Part shown: piece after piece, positions 1-8,029 of the stretch | How the letters are laid out: the number at the start of each line of letters is the position of its first letter | Position numbering within the stretch: position 1 is the stretch's first letter | NCBI GenBank assembly: GCA_963736325.1 | Contig: CAVTOG010000008.1 | Span: 1,054,001-1,118,000, forward strand | From: Actinoallomurus sp963736325 | Lineage (GTDB): Bacteria; Actinomycetota; Actinomycetes; Streptosporangiales; Streptosporangiaceae | DNA: 64,000 nucleotides | Direction of reading: 5' to 3' | Notes under the pieces: generated by a model | Databases searched by the model: none | What the model saw: only the letters and a program-made list of their open reading frames with translations | What the model was told of the DNA's origin: nothing | Translations under genes and position numbers: made by a program

Positions 1-559
1 GGGCGGCGGTCGGCTCGTCGAAGAGCAGCACTTCGGGGTTGGTGGCCAGCACTCCGGCGATCGCGACGCGCTTCTTCTGCCCGCCGGACAGCTGGAACGG
101 CGCGCGGTCGGCGAGGTCGGCGATGCCGAGCATCGTGAGGGTCTCCTCGACGCGCGTCGACGCCTGCTCGGGGGTCAGGCCGAGTTGGAGCGGGCCGAAC
201 GCGACCTCCTCGCGGACACTGGGGGAGAAGACCTGTGCGTCGGAGTTCTGGAAGACGAACCCCACGCGGGAGCGGAACGCCTGGGAGAACTGCTCGTCCT
301 CCAGGGTGTCCTCGGTGACGGGATGGCCGAACGCCGTGAACGTCCCGGCGCTCGGGAAGATCAGCCCGTCGAGCAGCTTGAGCAGCGTCGACTTGCCGCA
401 GCCGTTCGCGCCGAGCAGCGCGACGCGCTCGCCGGCATGGATCGACAGGGACACCTTCTCCAGGGCCGGGAAGCGGTCGAGGTAGGAGTAGCCGATGTCG
501 GTGCAGACGAGCTGGGCGTCACTTTCGTGCACGGTGCCGGTCGCGGGTTCAGCGGCCAA
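1..559 (-). CDS. ECF transporter ATP-binding subunit (CbiO/NikO type), 3' end off the window
   Basis: ATPase that powers uptake of nickel or cobalt together with the T and S subunits encoded upstream. The visible N-terminal 186 residues contain the Walker A motif GANGCGKST, a Q-loop region (FVFQNSDAQVF), the ABC signature LSGGQKKR and the Walker B LLFDEPTAA; the C-terminus runs off the window at position 1. A TTG start is chosen because an AGGAG lies 9 bases upstream and the reading frame overlaps the end of the ecfT gene, implying translational coupling; a GTG 11 codons further in is the alternative. Family assignment is secure; the metal is inferred from the operon and its operator. Confidence 0.9.
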   Translation of the reverse strand, partial: MAAEPATGTVHESDAQLVCTDIGYSYLDRFPALEKVSLSIHAGERVALLGANGCGKSTLLKLLDGLIFPSAGTFTAFGHPVTEDTLEDEQFSQAFRSRVGFVFQNSDAQVFSPSVREEVAFGPLQLGLTPEQASTRVEETLTMLGIADLADRAPFQLSGGQKKRVAIAGVLATNPEVLLFDEPTAA

Positions 560-1487
560 GGAAGTGATCTCCTGCGATAGCGGCCACGACCAGCGCGGCA
601 CTGACGACCGCGGCGTACAGGTCGAGGCGGGTGAGCGTGAACCGGTGCAGGGTCTTGGCGTCGCCTCGGTAGCCGCGGGCGGTCATCGCCTGGTGGACCT
701 CTTCGGACAGCTGGTTGGCCTTGCCGAACAGGGCGCCGCCGCTGGCGCCGAGGAACGCCCGCGCGCTCCGGTCGTGCGTTCCCGCGCCGATCGTGCGGGC
801 CTTGCGGGCCTCGTACATGTCGGTGACCGTGTTGAGCAGCAGGAAGATGTACCGGTAGGCCATCCCGATGATCAAGATGAAGATCTTCGGTACGCCGACG
901 GAGCGCAGCGCCGCCAGCAGCCGTACCCAAGGCGTGGTGAGCGTCAGCAGCACCACGAGGGAGATGGAGACCGCGACGCGGGAGACGACCAGGGCGGCGG
1001 AGGTGAGGCCCTGGGACGTGAATCCCTCGGCGTGCCCGTGCCAGTGCCACAAGGTCAGCACGATGTGCCCGTGGGTGACGATCGAGAGCGTGGCGGGCAG
1101 GACGACGATGCCGGTGAAGATCGGGATGAACAGCCACACGCGCTTGATGAAGAAGCCGACCGGCAGCTTGGAGGCGGCGGCCAGCACGAGCGTGAGGGCG
1201 TACATGACCAGCAGCGTCGGGATGTTGCGCGCCAGCCCGGCGGCGATGAGCAGGGCGATCATGGAGACGAACTTCACGCGCGGGTCGACACGCTGCAGCA
1301 GGCCGCCCTGTGTGGCGACGTCCTCGCTGAACATCACCTGGCGCAGCAGGCCCGCCCCGCCGTTCAGGGTCTTCTCGACGAAGCTGCCCTTCTTGCGCTT
1401 CCCGATGCACCCGCACGGGCACATCGCCAGTTCGCTCTGGAGCAGCCAGTCCGGGACGCGGAGGGTGTCGTCCGCGACCTGGGTCAT
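549..1487 (-). CDS. ECF transporter transmembrane T subunit (CbiQ/NikQ family)
   Basis: 312-residue membrane coupling subunit joining the metal-binding S component to the ATPase. Several hydrophobic helices are visible (for example around LTLVLAAASKLPVGFF and SRVAVSISLVVLLTL). It carries the two short cytoplasmic Ala-Arg-x motifs expected of T subunits, within EARKARTIG and AMTARGYRG, which dock into the ATPases. The N-terminus has a cysteine-bearing extension (CPCGCIGKRKKG, about residues 23-34) ahead of the first helix. The ATG overlaps the stop of the upstream substrate-binding gene by four bases, and its own 3' end overlaps the ATPase gene, so the three genes form one operon. Confidence 0.9.
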   Translation of the reverse strand: MTQVADDTLRVPDWLLQSELAMCPCGCIGKRKKGSFVEKTLNGGAGLLRQVMFSEDVATQGGLLQRVDPRVKFVSMIALLIAAGLARNIPTLLVMYALTLVLAAASKLPVGFFIKRVWLFIPIFTGIVVLPATLSIVTHGHIVLTLWHWHGHAEGFTSQGLTSAALVVSRVAVSISLVVLLTLTTPWVRLLAALRSVGVPKIFILIIGMAYRYIFLLLNTVTDMYEARKARTIGAGTHDRSARAFLGASGGALFGKANQLSEEVHQAMTARGYRGDAKTLHRFTLTRLDLYAAVVSAALVVAAIAGDHFLGR

Positions 1488-2545
1488 GCCTTCTCCAGCG
1501 GTTCGGCCGGGCGGCGTTCGGCGAGCCGGCGTGCCGCGAGCCCGATGAGGAGGACCACCGCGCCGATCATGGCGATGCCGACCACGGCCGAGACGAGGTA
1601 GCCGATGGTCGGATGGGCGTCGGAGTCGAAGCCGTAGCCGTTGAAGAGCGCGTGGTGCCAGAACCCGTTGTACTTGTTCAGGCCGCTCGGCACGGCCGAC
1701 AGGTGGTACTTGTTCAGGTCCAGGTCCTCGGGGGAGTCCTCGCCGAACGCGCCGCCGGGTGCCAGCAGGCCGAGCGGGGTCAGCAGCACCATGACCCCGA
1801 CCGCGCCGAGCGCCACCGTGATGGGACGTACCCGCCGCGGACGCCGCTCGCCGGGGGCCGAGACGCCGGCGTGGTTGACGCGCAGCAGCGCGACGTTGGC
1901 GCGCTGGAGGTAGGCGACGATGCCGGCGGTGAGGATCGCCTCGGCGGCTCCCGCGACGGTCAGGTGCGCGAGCGCCATCGCGGGCACGGTCTGGGAGATG
2001 TGGTACGGCGAGTAGAGGGGCGCGCCGGCGGCGTTGTGGAACAGCACCGGCTGCAGGCCGAACTCGATCGCGCCGGCCAACGCCGCGGCGTTGATCCCGA
2101 GGTAGCCGCCGACCGCGGCGGCGACCACCCGGCGCGAGCCGGCCAGGTCGGAGCGTCCCGACAGCAGCCGGTAGACGGCGATGCCGACGAAAGGCGCGAT
2201 GATCGCCATGTTCACGACGTTGAACCCGTACGCGAGGACCCCGCCGTCGCCGAACAGCAGGGCCTGGAAGGCCAGCGCGACACTGACCGCCAGCACCGCC
2301 GCCCACGGCCCCAGCAAGATCGCGATCACCGTGGCGCCGATCGCGTGAGCGGTGGTCCCGTCGGGGATCGGCACGTTGAACATCATGACCAGGAAGCTCA
2401 GCGCCGACATCACCGCGAGGGCCGGCACGTGGCGGTTCTTCACGACCTTCTGCACGCGCCGTCCCGCGACCGCCCACGCCGGGACCGCCAGGAGGTAGCC
2501 GACGGCACAGGTCTGCGGGCTGAGATAGCCATCGGGAATGTGCAT
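1484..2545 (-). CDS. ECF nickel/cobalt transporter substrate-binding fusion (NikMN/CbiMN type)
   Basis: 353-residue membrane protein that captures the metal ion. It starts MHIPDGYLSP, the hallmark N-terminus of CbiM/NikM in which His2 and the free amino group bind Ni2+ or Co2+; this fixes the start at this ATG, which has GAGGAG just upstream. A CbiM-like helical body is followed by a C-terminal extension (about residues 255-345: periplasmic loop with NKYHLSAVPSGLNKY, then one helix) that looks like a fused CbiN/NikN-type partner. It is the first gene of the operon and lies behind a Nur-like operator, so nickel is the better guess; the sequence alone does not exclude cobalt. Confidence 0.88.
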   Translation of the reverse strand: MHIPDGYLSPQTCAVGYLLAVPAWAVAGRRVQKVVKNRHVPALAVMSALSFLVMMFNVPIPDGTTAHAIGATVIAILLGPWAAVLAVSVALAFQALLFGDGGVLAYGFNVVNMAIIAPFVGIAVYRLLSGRSDLAGSRRVVAAAVGGYLGINAAALAGAIEFGLQPVLFHNAAGAPLYSPYHISQTVPAMALAHLTVAGAAEAILTAGIVAYLQRANVALLRVNHAGVSAPGERRPRRVRPITVALGAVGVMVLLTPLGLLAPGGAFGEDSPEDLDLNKYHLSAVPSGLNKYNGFWHHALFNGYGFDSDAHPTIGYLVSAVVGIAMIGAVVLLIGLAARRLAERRPAEPLEKA

Positions 2546-2582
2546 GGGCTCTCCTCGGCAAACGAGCGCGCATGAATGGTAA

Positions 2583-2599
2583 TTGCGAGCACTTTGCAA
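2583..2599 (-). promoter_or_regulatory. Nur-box-like operator upstream of nikMN-ecfT-ecfA
   Basis: TTGCGA, five bases, TTGCAA. This fits the Streptomyces Nur (nickel uptake regulator) box, which has the form tTGCaa-N5-ttGCAA, with one mismatch in the less conserved part. It lies 38 bases ahead of the nikMN start, in the only intergenic gap available for the operon promoter. Nickel-bound Nur at this place would be expected to shut the importer off. Family knowledge plus sequence match; not tested. Confidence 0.6.
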
Positions 2600-2654
2600 C
2601 AAGGTAGTTCAATCGAGCCGTGGAGGCCAGGTGGTCCCCGCACGCGACCGGGGA

Positions 2655-4199
2655 TCAGCCCGTCCGCCAGACGTGCAGGAGGCCGTCGTGGCTCGTCAGG
2701 ACCAGGTCCCACGTCGAAGGGACGGCCGGCAGGACGGCGCGGGCGGCGTCGCCGCACCGGGGGCAGGCGTCGCTGCCGACGCTGTACGTCACGACGTAGT
2801 CGCCGGGAGCGGGCGCGGCCGGCGTGACCAGCGGGCGCAGGCGGCCGCGCCACACGCGGTGGCCGGTCGGGGTGACCAGGTAGATCGGCATGACGCGGAA
2901 CAGCCGCGCGTCCGTCCACACCGTGGTCGCCCCCGAGCGGGCCAGCCACGAGCGGAACTCCGGCAGCGCGCGCGACCGTACGCGGTCCGAGCCCGCCCAG
3001 CCCGCCGAGCCGGGACGGCCCAGCACGGAGAGCGCCACCACGGCGAGGGCCACGCAGGAGACCGCCGCCGCCCGCAGGCGCCCCGGTACGCGCGCCACCA
3101 GCCACAACGCCGCGACGCCTCCCAGGACGAAGGCCGGGAAGACGGGATACCAGTAACGCAGCAGCTGCAGGCGCAGCTTGGGACGCGCGGGGTCGAGCAC
3201 GCCGCCGAGCAGCGTGAGCGGCACCCACATCAGCAGGATCCACAGCGCGAACACCCCGGCGTTCCGCTGTTCGGCCGCGACCGGGCCGCGGAACCGCCGC
3301 ACGGCCACGACCAGGCCGGTCGCGAGCGTCAGCCCGAGCAGCAGGAGGAGGCCCGGCCCCTCCGCGGGCCTCCCCAGCTGCTGCGGCAGCCGCCACAGGT
3401 AGACCCACAGCGGCAGATCATGGAAGGTCGCGGCGACCTCCGGCCGCGAGGGTAGGTTTCCCAGGCCGGAGTCGGCGTGCAGGCGCGCCAGCGGGTCGCC
3501 GTACAGATGGGCGTTGAGCACCATCTCGCCCAGCCCGGTCAGCGCGACCGGCACGGCCGCGAACAGCCACTCCCACCGGCCGATACGCCGCCACACGAGC
3601 ACGATCGCCAGCGGCCACGCGAAGACGATGAACTCGCGGGTGAGGTAGCTCCACCCCAGCAGCACGCCGATCACGACGAGCACGGCGCGCCGCCACGGCA
3701 GCAGGTTCTCGCGCACCGCGACGGTGAGGGCGATCGCCGCCGTGAACAGCGCTGTCGCCGGCAGGTCGGGCAGCAGTTCGGTGCCGGCCACCACGACGAT
3801 CCCGACGCACCCCAGCACCGTCGCCGACAGCGCTCCCACGAGGCGGCCGAACATCAGGCACCCGATCGCGTACACCGAGGCGAACAGCAGCAGCGCCGCC
3901 GCCACCGGGAACGCGTGGTACGTCACCTCGGAGTAGCCGAAGACCTTCATGACCAGCGCGGTCGGCGCGGTCAGCCCGATCCGCAGGTACTGGTGGTCGA
4001 AGATCGGATCGTGCGGGCGCGACGGGAACGCCTTCGCCGCGTCCATGTACCGGCTGTGGTCCACCGGCTGCGGCACCGACAGGTTCCACAGCAGCATTGC
4101 GCCGTACAGCGCGACCAGGATCAGGCCGAGCAGGACGTCCGCGCGCCACGCGGAGGAGCCGCGGCGCAGGTCGACGGGCTCTGGGGCGGTATCGAGCAT
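2655..4199 (-). CDS. Polytopic membrane glycosyltransferase-like protein (GT-C/ArnT-like)
   Basis: 514-residue protein with about ten hydrophobic helices and a C-terminal non-membrane domain of about 110 residues containing a CPRC pair (SVGSDACPRCGDAA). The topology, with a first extracytoplasmic loop bearing acidic and histidine residues after helix 1 (VDHSRYMDAAKAF, then HDPIFDHQYL), resembles lipid-phosphate-sugar dependent GT-C glycosyltransferases of the PMT/ArnT group, but no exact family could be fixed by eye. The ATG overlaps the stop of the methyltransferase/glycosyltransferase gene (TGATG), so the two are co-translated. A role in placing a sugar on a surface polymer or protein is inferred. 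Confidence 0.7.
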   Translation of the reverse strand: MLDTAPEPVDLRRGSSAWRADVLLGLILVALYGAMLLWNLSVPQPVDHSRYMDAAKAFPSRPHDPIFDHQYLRIGLTAPTALVMKVFGYSEVTYHAFPVAAALLLFASVYAIGCLMFGRLVGALSATVLGCVGIVVVAGTELLPDLPATALFTAAIALTVAVRENLLPWRRAVLVVIGVLLGWSYLTREFIVFAWPLAIVLVWRRIGRWEWLFAAVPVALTGLGEMVLNAHLYGDPLARLHADSGLGNLPSRPEVAATFHDLPLWVYLWRLPQQLGRPAEGPGLLLLLGLTLATGLVVAVRRFRGPVAAEQRNAGVFALWILLMWVPLTLLGGVLDPARPKLRLQLLRYWYPVFPAFVLGGVAALWLVARVPGRLRAAAVSCVALAVVALSVLGRPGSAGWAGSDRVRSRALPEFRSWLARSGATTVWTDARLFRVMPIYLVTPTGHRVWRGRLRPLVTPAAPAPGDYVVTYSVGSDACPRCGDAARAVLPAVPSTWDLVLTSHDGLLHVWRTG

Positions 4200-6859
4200 C
4201 AGAACAGCACGTTCTCCCCGGGCGCTCCGTGGAACGCGACCCGGCCGTGCCGCATCAGCTCCGCGTCGTCGACCTTCCACGTGTGCGCCTCACGGTCGCC
4301 GCGCACGGACACGAAGTTGAATCGGTCCGCGGAGTAGATCCCGATCTCGTCGCGCAGGGCGCGGCGCAGCAGGTCGCTGTCGATCGCGCGGGGCAGGTCG
4401 GCGAAGCGCAGTTTCCGCATCACGTCGCCGTCGGCCAGGATCGTGCCGCCCTGGACCAGCTCGGCGCTGGTGTGCTCCAGATGCGGGAAGCGCAGCAGGG
4501 TGAGGCCGTGCGTGCGCATCTCGCAGTAGTGCGCGCCCTTCCCGGTGATGCCCGCCGTCGTGTAGTCGAAGGCGAACGCGAGGTCGCTCAGATAGTGCGC
4601 GCCGTAGAGGTTGTCGTCGTCCATCTTGGCCAGGTACGCCCCGTCGGCGGCGTCGATGCCGAGGTTCATGACCGACCCGAGCGTCATCGAGGCGTCCGCG
4701 GTGAGCACCACGACGTCCTCCAGCCCGGCGGCGCGCGCCTTCTCCGCAACGCCGTCCGAAGGGAAGCCGTGCAGGACCATGACGAGTTGCAGCGGCCGGT
4801 GCGTCTGCGCGGCGACCTGGGCGATCGCGTGGTCGATCTGCTCGGGCCGGTTGGTCGGCAGGATCACCGAGATCGACCGCTCCCGCGAGCGCACCGCCAC
4901 TCCCGCCGCCGACAGCAGGGCCGCGGCCCGGTGCCCGTACAAGTGTTCGGCGAACACCTTCCGCATGGCCAGGTGGCCCGTACGGTCGCGCAGGTCGGAG
5001 TCCTTCATCAGGCCGACGAGCGCCTCAGTGGTCCGCTCCGGGGTCGTCGACAGGCGTACGAGATCCCCGAAGACGTTCTCCAGCGCGCGCGAGTGGCCCG
5101 AGACGACCGGCGTGCCGCAGGCCGACAGCTCGAACACCCGCCGCGCGCACATCGTCGGCGACTCGGTCACCGAGTTGACGTTCAGGAAGACCTTGTACGC
5201 CTTGTAGGCCGCCAGCATCCGCTCGTACGGCAGCGACCCGACGATGTGGTCCGTGTACGCCGCCGGGAAGGCGAAGTCCGGGTCGTCGGAGATGCGACTG
5301 TAGATGTGCAGGTCGAACTCACGGGCCGGAGCGAGGATCGTGTCCATCTGCGCGGCGCGCTCGGGGTACTTCTTCGCGTGGTACGTCCCGGCGAAGGCGA
5401 CCTCGTGCTTGCGCCCGCCGGGCACCGAGACCGGGTTGTGGACCCGCGGCTGCGCGCCGAACGGCAGCAGCGCGACCCGGTCGTGGCCGAGTGCCTCGAC
5501 GTAGCGCGGGATGCAGTCGGAGTCCACGGTGAAGACGTGGTCGAACAACTTGGCCGTCTCGATGAAACGGTCGAAGTTGGGCGGGTCCTCCTTGTTCCAG
5601 AACACCGTCGGGATGCCCTGCTCGCGGCACCAGGTGACCAGGTCGCGCACCGGCTGCTTCGGCGCGCCGGCCGCGCTCATCATCGTCGCCCAGCGTCCGT
5701 CGTTGCCGTGCCAGGCCGACTCGCAGAACAGCATCGCGGGCCGTTCGCGTTCGAGCACCTCGCGCCAGTCGTCCGGGCCGAAGCGGATCTGGTGCCACTC
5801 GAACCTGAACGCCATCGCCGAGAACACGTCGAGGATCACCGCGACCTTCACGTCGCGGGCCTCGGGTCCGTCCGGGACGACGACCTGGGGGATCGGGATC
5901 GCCGAGTAGTGCCCGGACAGGTCCGGCGTGGCCGCCGTCGTCTCCGGCACCGGCTCGGCCAGGCGCGGCGCGGTCTTCAGGGCCGTCGCGACGTTCTTCG
6001 GCAGCCGCAGCGCCTCCGCGGGGCGCTTCGCGCTCCACAGCGCCTCGCCGAGCCGCCACCACTTGCGGCTCTTGGCCGACTTCAGCTGCCAGGTCACGTA
6101 GTCCGTGCGGTACGACTGGTGCGCGAGGCGGGCCTCGAGGTTCTTCATCCGCGCGTTCACCTGCTCGTACCGCGCGATGGCGACGTCGTAGCGCCGGATC
6201 TTCTCCTTGTGGTCCTGCGCGTCCTCCTGGAGGGCCTTCAGCGCCCGTTCCATGAGCGGCTGCGCCTCGACGATCAGGCGGTCCGGGTCGGCCATCGCGC
6301 CGGGCCGCGCGCGCACCCGCAGGTACCGGTCGACGATGTCCAGGCTCTCCACCGACACGTGCGGCGCCAGCAGCCGTACGAGGGAGTCCACGTAGAACGT
6401 CGCGTGGTGGTCGTGGTGGCGGCTCAGGCCGAACGGCGTCGTCAGCACCAGGTGGCCGCCGGGCCGCAGCACGCGTCCGGCTTCGGCCAGCAGCGGCGAG
6501 GCGTCCTCGGAGTGTTCGACGATCTCTCCCATGAGGACCGTGTCGAACGAGGCGTCCGCGAATCCGAGCGCGGTGCCGTCCGCGATACGGAAGTCGAGCC
6601 GTTCCCGTACGTCCGCGGGCTCCGCGTCGCGTTCGGCCCGTGCGTACTCGACGCGGTCGTCCTGGACGTCCACTCCGACCACCGTCAGGCCGCGCCGTGC
6701 GCACAGGATCGAGGCGATGCCCTGGGAGCAACCGACGTCGAGGACCTCTCCGGTGGCCTGTTCTACCAGCCAATGGATACGATCACGGGCAACCTGTTGT
6801 GCGCTTTCAGCCCAGATCTTGCCTTTGTAGACCTCGGAGATGCGATCGGAATTAGCCAT
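4199..6859 (-). CDS. Methyltransferase / CgeB-like / GT2 glycosyltransferase fusion protein
   Basis: 886-residue cytoplasmic multidomain protein. Residues 1-190 are a class I SAM methyltransferase (VLDVGCSQG at 39-47, acidic GVDVQDD, then FDTVLMGEIVEH). Residues 200-245 are charged and helical, likely a coiled coil. Residues 335-655 resemble the CgeB spore-maturation/GT4-like fold (FAGTYHAKKYPERA, then LSACGTPVVSGHSRA). Residues 662-886 are a GT2 domain (SVILPTNRPEQIDHA, DxD-type MDDDN at 746-750). The start has AGAGG upstream. It shares an operon with the membrane glycosyltransferase downstream, suggesting synthesis and O-methylation of a glycan later used at the surface; the substrate is unknown. 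Confidence 0.85.
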   Translation of the reverse strand: MANSDRISEVYKGKIWAESAQQVARDRIHWLVEQATGEVLDVGCSQGIASILCARRGLTVVGVDVQDDRVEYARAERDAEPADVRERLDFRIADGTALGFADASFDTVLMGEIVEHSEDASPLLAEAGRVLRPGGHLVLTTPFGLSRHHDHHATFYVDSLVRLLAPHVSVESLDIVDRYLRVRARPGAMADPDRLIVEAQPLMERALKALQEDAQDHKEKIRRYDVAIARYEQVNARMKNLEARLAHQSYRTDYVTWQLKSAKSRKWWRLGEALWSAKRPAEALRLPKNVATALKTAPRLAEPVPETTAATPDLSGHYSAIPIPQVVVPDGPEARDVKVAVILDVFSAMAFRFEWHQIRFGPDDWREVLERERPAMLFCESAWHGNDGRWATMMSAAGAPKQPVRDLVTWCREQGIPTVFWNKEDPPNFDRFIETAKLFDHVFTVDSDCIPRYVEALGHDRVALLPFGAQPRVHNPVSVPGGRKHEVAFAGTYHAKKYPERAAQMDTILAPAREFDLHIYSRISDDPDFAFPAAYTDHIVGSLPYERMLAAYKAYKVFLNVNSVTESPTMCARRVFELSACGTPVVSGHSRALENVFGDLVRLSTTPERTTEALVGLMKDSDLRDRTGHLAMRKVFAEHLYGHRAAALLSAAGVAVRSRERSISVILPTNRPEQIDHAIAQVAAQTHRPLQLVMVLHGFPSDGVAEKARAAGLEDVVVLTADASMTLGSVMNLGIDAADGAYLAKMDDDNLYGAHYLSDLAFAFDYTTAGITGKGAHYCEMRTHGLTLLRFPHLEHTSAELVQGGTILADGDVMRKLRFADLPRAIDSDLLRRALRDEIGIYSADRFNFVSVRGDREAHTWKVDDAELMRHGRVAFHGAPGENVLF

Positions 6860-6967
6860 TGAGCCTCTTGTCGTTCGGATGCGGCGGAGCGACGCTAGCC
6901 GCATTTGGCGAACGGACGGTGTCGGGCAGGAGACGCCGCGGTAATCGACGAGAAGAAGGTGTTCACA

Positions 6968-7036
6968 GTGGGCGTCAAGTGGGGACTGCTCGCCGCGTAC
7001 ACCGGTCTCGCCGCCGAGATCGCCGCTGACCCGTAG
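6968..7036 (+). CDS. Possible 22-codon leader ORF abutting the phosphotransferase gene
   Basis: GTG-started ORF with AGAAGG eight bases upstream, encoding VGVKWGLLAAYTGLAAEIAADP. Its TAG stop is immediately followed, with no gap, by the ATG of the phosphotransferase gene, which has no Shine-Dalgarno sequence of its own. This arrangement suggests translational coupling. It may be a true leader peptide or the tail of an eroded gene; no homologue is recognised. Confidence 0.3.
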   Translation: MGVKWGLLAAYTGLAAEIAADP

Positions 7037-7921
7037 ATGCCATCTCCTCATCCTCCCGAGACGGTGCTCGGCTGGGTACGTGACGTCGTGGGCGGCCGCA
7101 TCACCTCGATCCGTTCGATGGGCGTCAGATCCACGACCATGCACGCGATCGACGCGGGAGACCCGCCACGGCGCCTGGTCGTCCGCCGTTTCCACGACGC
7201 CCGCCGTCTGCGCTCCGACCGCTGGTACGTCCCGGCGAACGAGGCGGCGGTCCTGGAGCTCCTCGACGACACCGAGGTGCCCGCGCCGCGCCTGCTCGCC
7301 GCGGACTCCTACGGCCGGATCTGCGACGTGCCCGCGCTGCTGACCACGCGCGTGCCCGGCCGCCCGGCCGAACGCCCGTGGGACATGGAGGCCTTCCTCA
7401 CCGCGATGGCCCAGGCGCTCGTGTTCATCCACGAGGTGCAGCCGGAGGCAGGGCTGCCGGACTACATGCCGTACTGGGAGTCCGGTGTCTCCGGTGAGCG
7501 TCGGCCTCCGGAGTGGTCGGGCAGCGCCGAGCTGTGGCGGCGGGTCTTCGAGGCGGTGTCCGGGCCCGCGCCGCAGAGCGTGCGCGGCTTCATCCACCGC
7601 GACTTCCACCCCGGCCAGACGGTGTGGACCGGCGCCCGGCTCACCGGCATAGTCGACTGGACCACCGGCTGCCGCGGCCCGTACGCCGTGGACGTGGCCC
7701 GGATGCGGCTCAACCTCGCCATGGACTACGGCGTCGAGGTCGCAGGGCAGTTCCAGACGATCTACCGCGACGTGTCCGGCCAGGAGGTGCGCGACCCGTA
7801 CTGGGACCTCATCGACGCCGCCGACGCGATCCTGGACATGCCGGCGCCGCGGACCCAGGCCGTCGCCGACCGCTACACCCGCTTCGAGCACTGGACGGCC
7901 CTGGCCCTCGCAGACCTTTGA
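7037..7921 (+). CDS. Aminoglycoside phosphotransferase-family (APH-like) kinase
   Basis: 294-residue protein-kinase-like-fold enzyme. The catalytic loop HRDFHPGQTVW (Brenner motif, around residues 193-203) and the metal-binding segment GIVDWTTG (about 210-217) are intact, and the N-terminal lobe has the usual strand pattern with a lysine-poor ATP site (RRLVVRRF). Members phosphorylate small molecules such as aminoglycosides, choline or homoserine, and the substrate cannot be told from sequence. It stands alone, divergent from the glycan genes, and follows a tiny ORF without a gap. Its start lacks a good ribosome site, consistent with coupling. Confidence 0.8.
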   Translation: MPSPHPPETVLGWVRDVVGGRITSIRSMGVRSTTMHAIDAGDPPRRLVVRRFHDARRLRSDRWYVPANEAAVLELLDDTEVPAPRLLAADSYGRICDVPALLTTRVPGRPAERPWDMEAFLTAMAQALVFIHEVQPEAGLPDYMPYWESGVSGERRPPEWSGSAELWRRVFEAVSGPAPQSVRGFIHRDFHPGQTVWTGARLTGIVDWTTGCRGPYAVDVARMRLNLAMDYGVEVAGQFQTIYRDVSGQEVRDPYWDLIDAADAILDMPAPRTQAVADRYTRFEHWTALALADL

Positions 7922-7998
7922 TCCGCAGGCGCGGGCGGCTCTCCGCCTTCGATCCCTTCTTAGGCCAGGCCGCACGTCACGGCCAGAATGGGCCTCCG

Positions 7999-8016
7999 CG
8001 GCCCCGCACGGGGCCG
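7999..8016 (+). terminator. GC hairpin between phosphotransferase and aldo/keto reductase genes
   Basis: CGGCCCC, four-base loop GCAC, GGGGCCG: a perfect 7-bp stem about 80 bases after the phosphotransferase stop and just ahead of the ribosome site of the next gene. There is no T-run, so it may terminate weakly or sit in the 5' leader of the reductase mRNA. Confidence 0.3.
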
Positions 8017-8029
8017 GGAGGGAGAAGGC

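Noticed and set aside
7988..8029. Upstream ATG extending the aldo/keto reductase by 14 residues
   Set aside because: It crosses a 7-bp hairpin and lacks a ribosome site, whereas the internal ATG has a strong one and the family-typical N-terminus.
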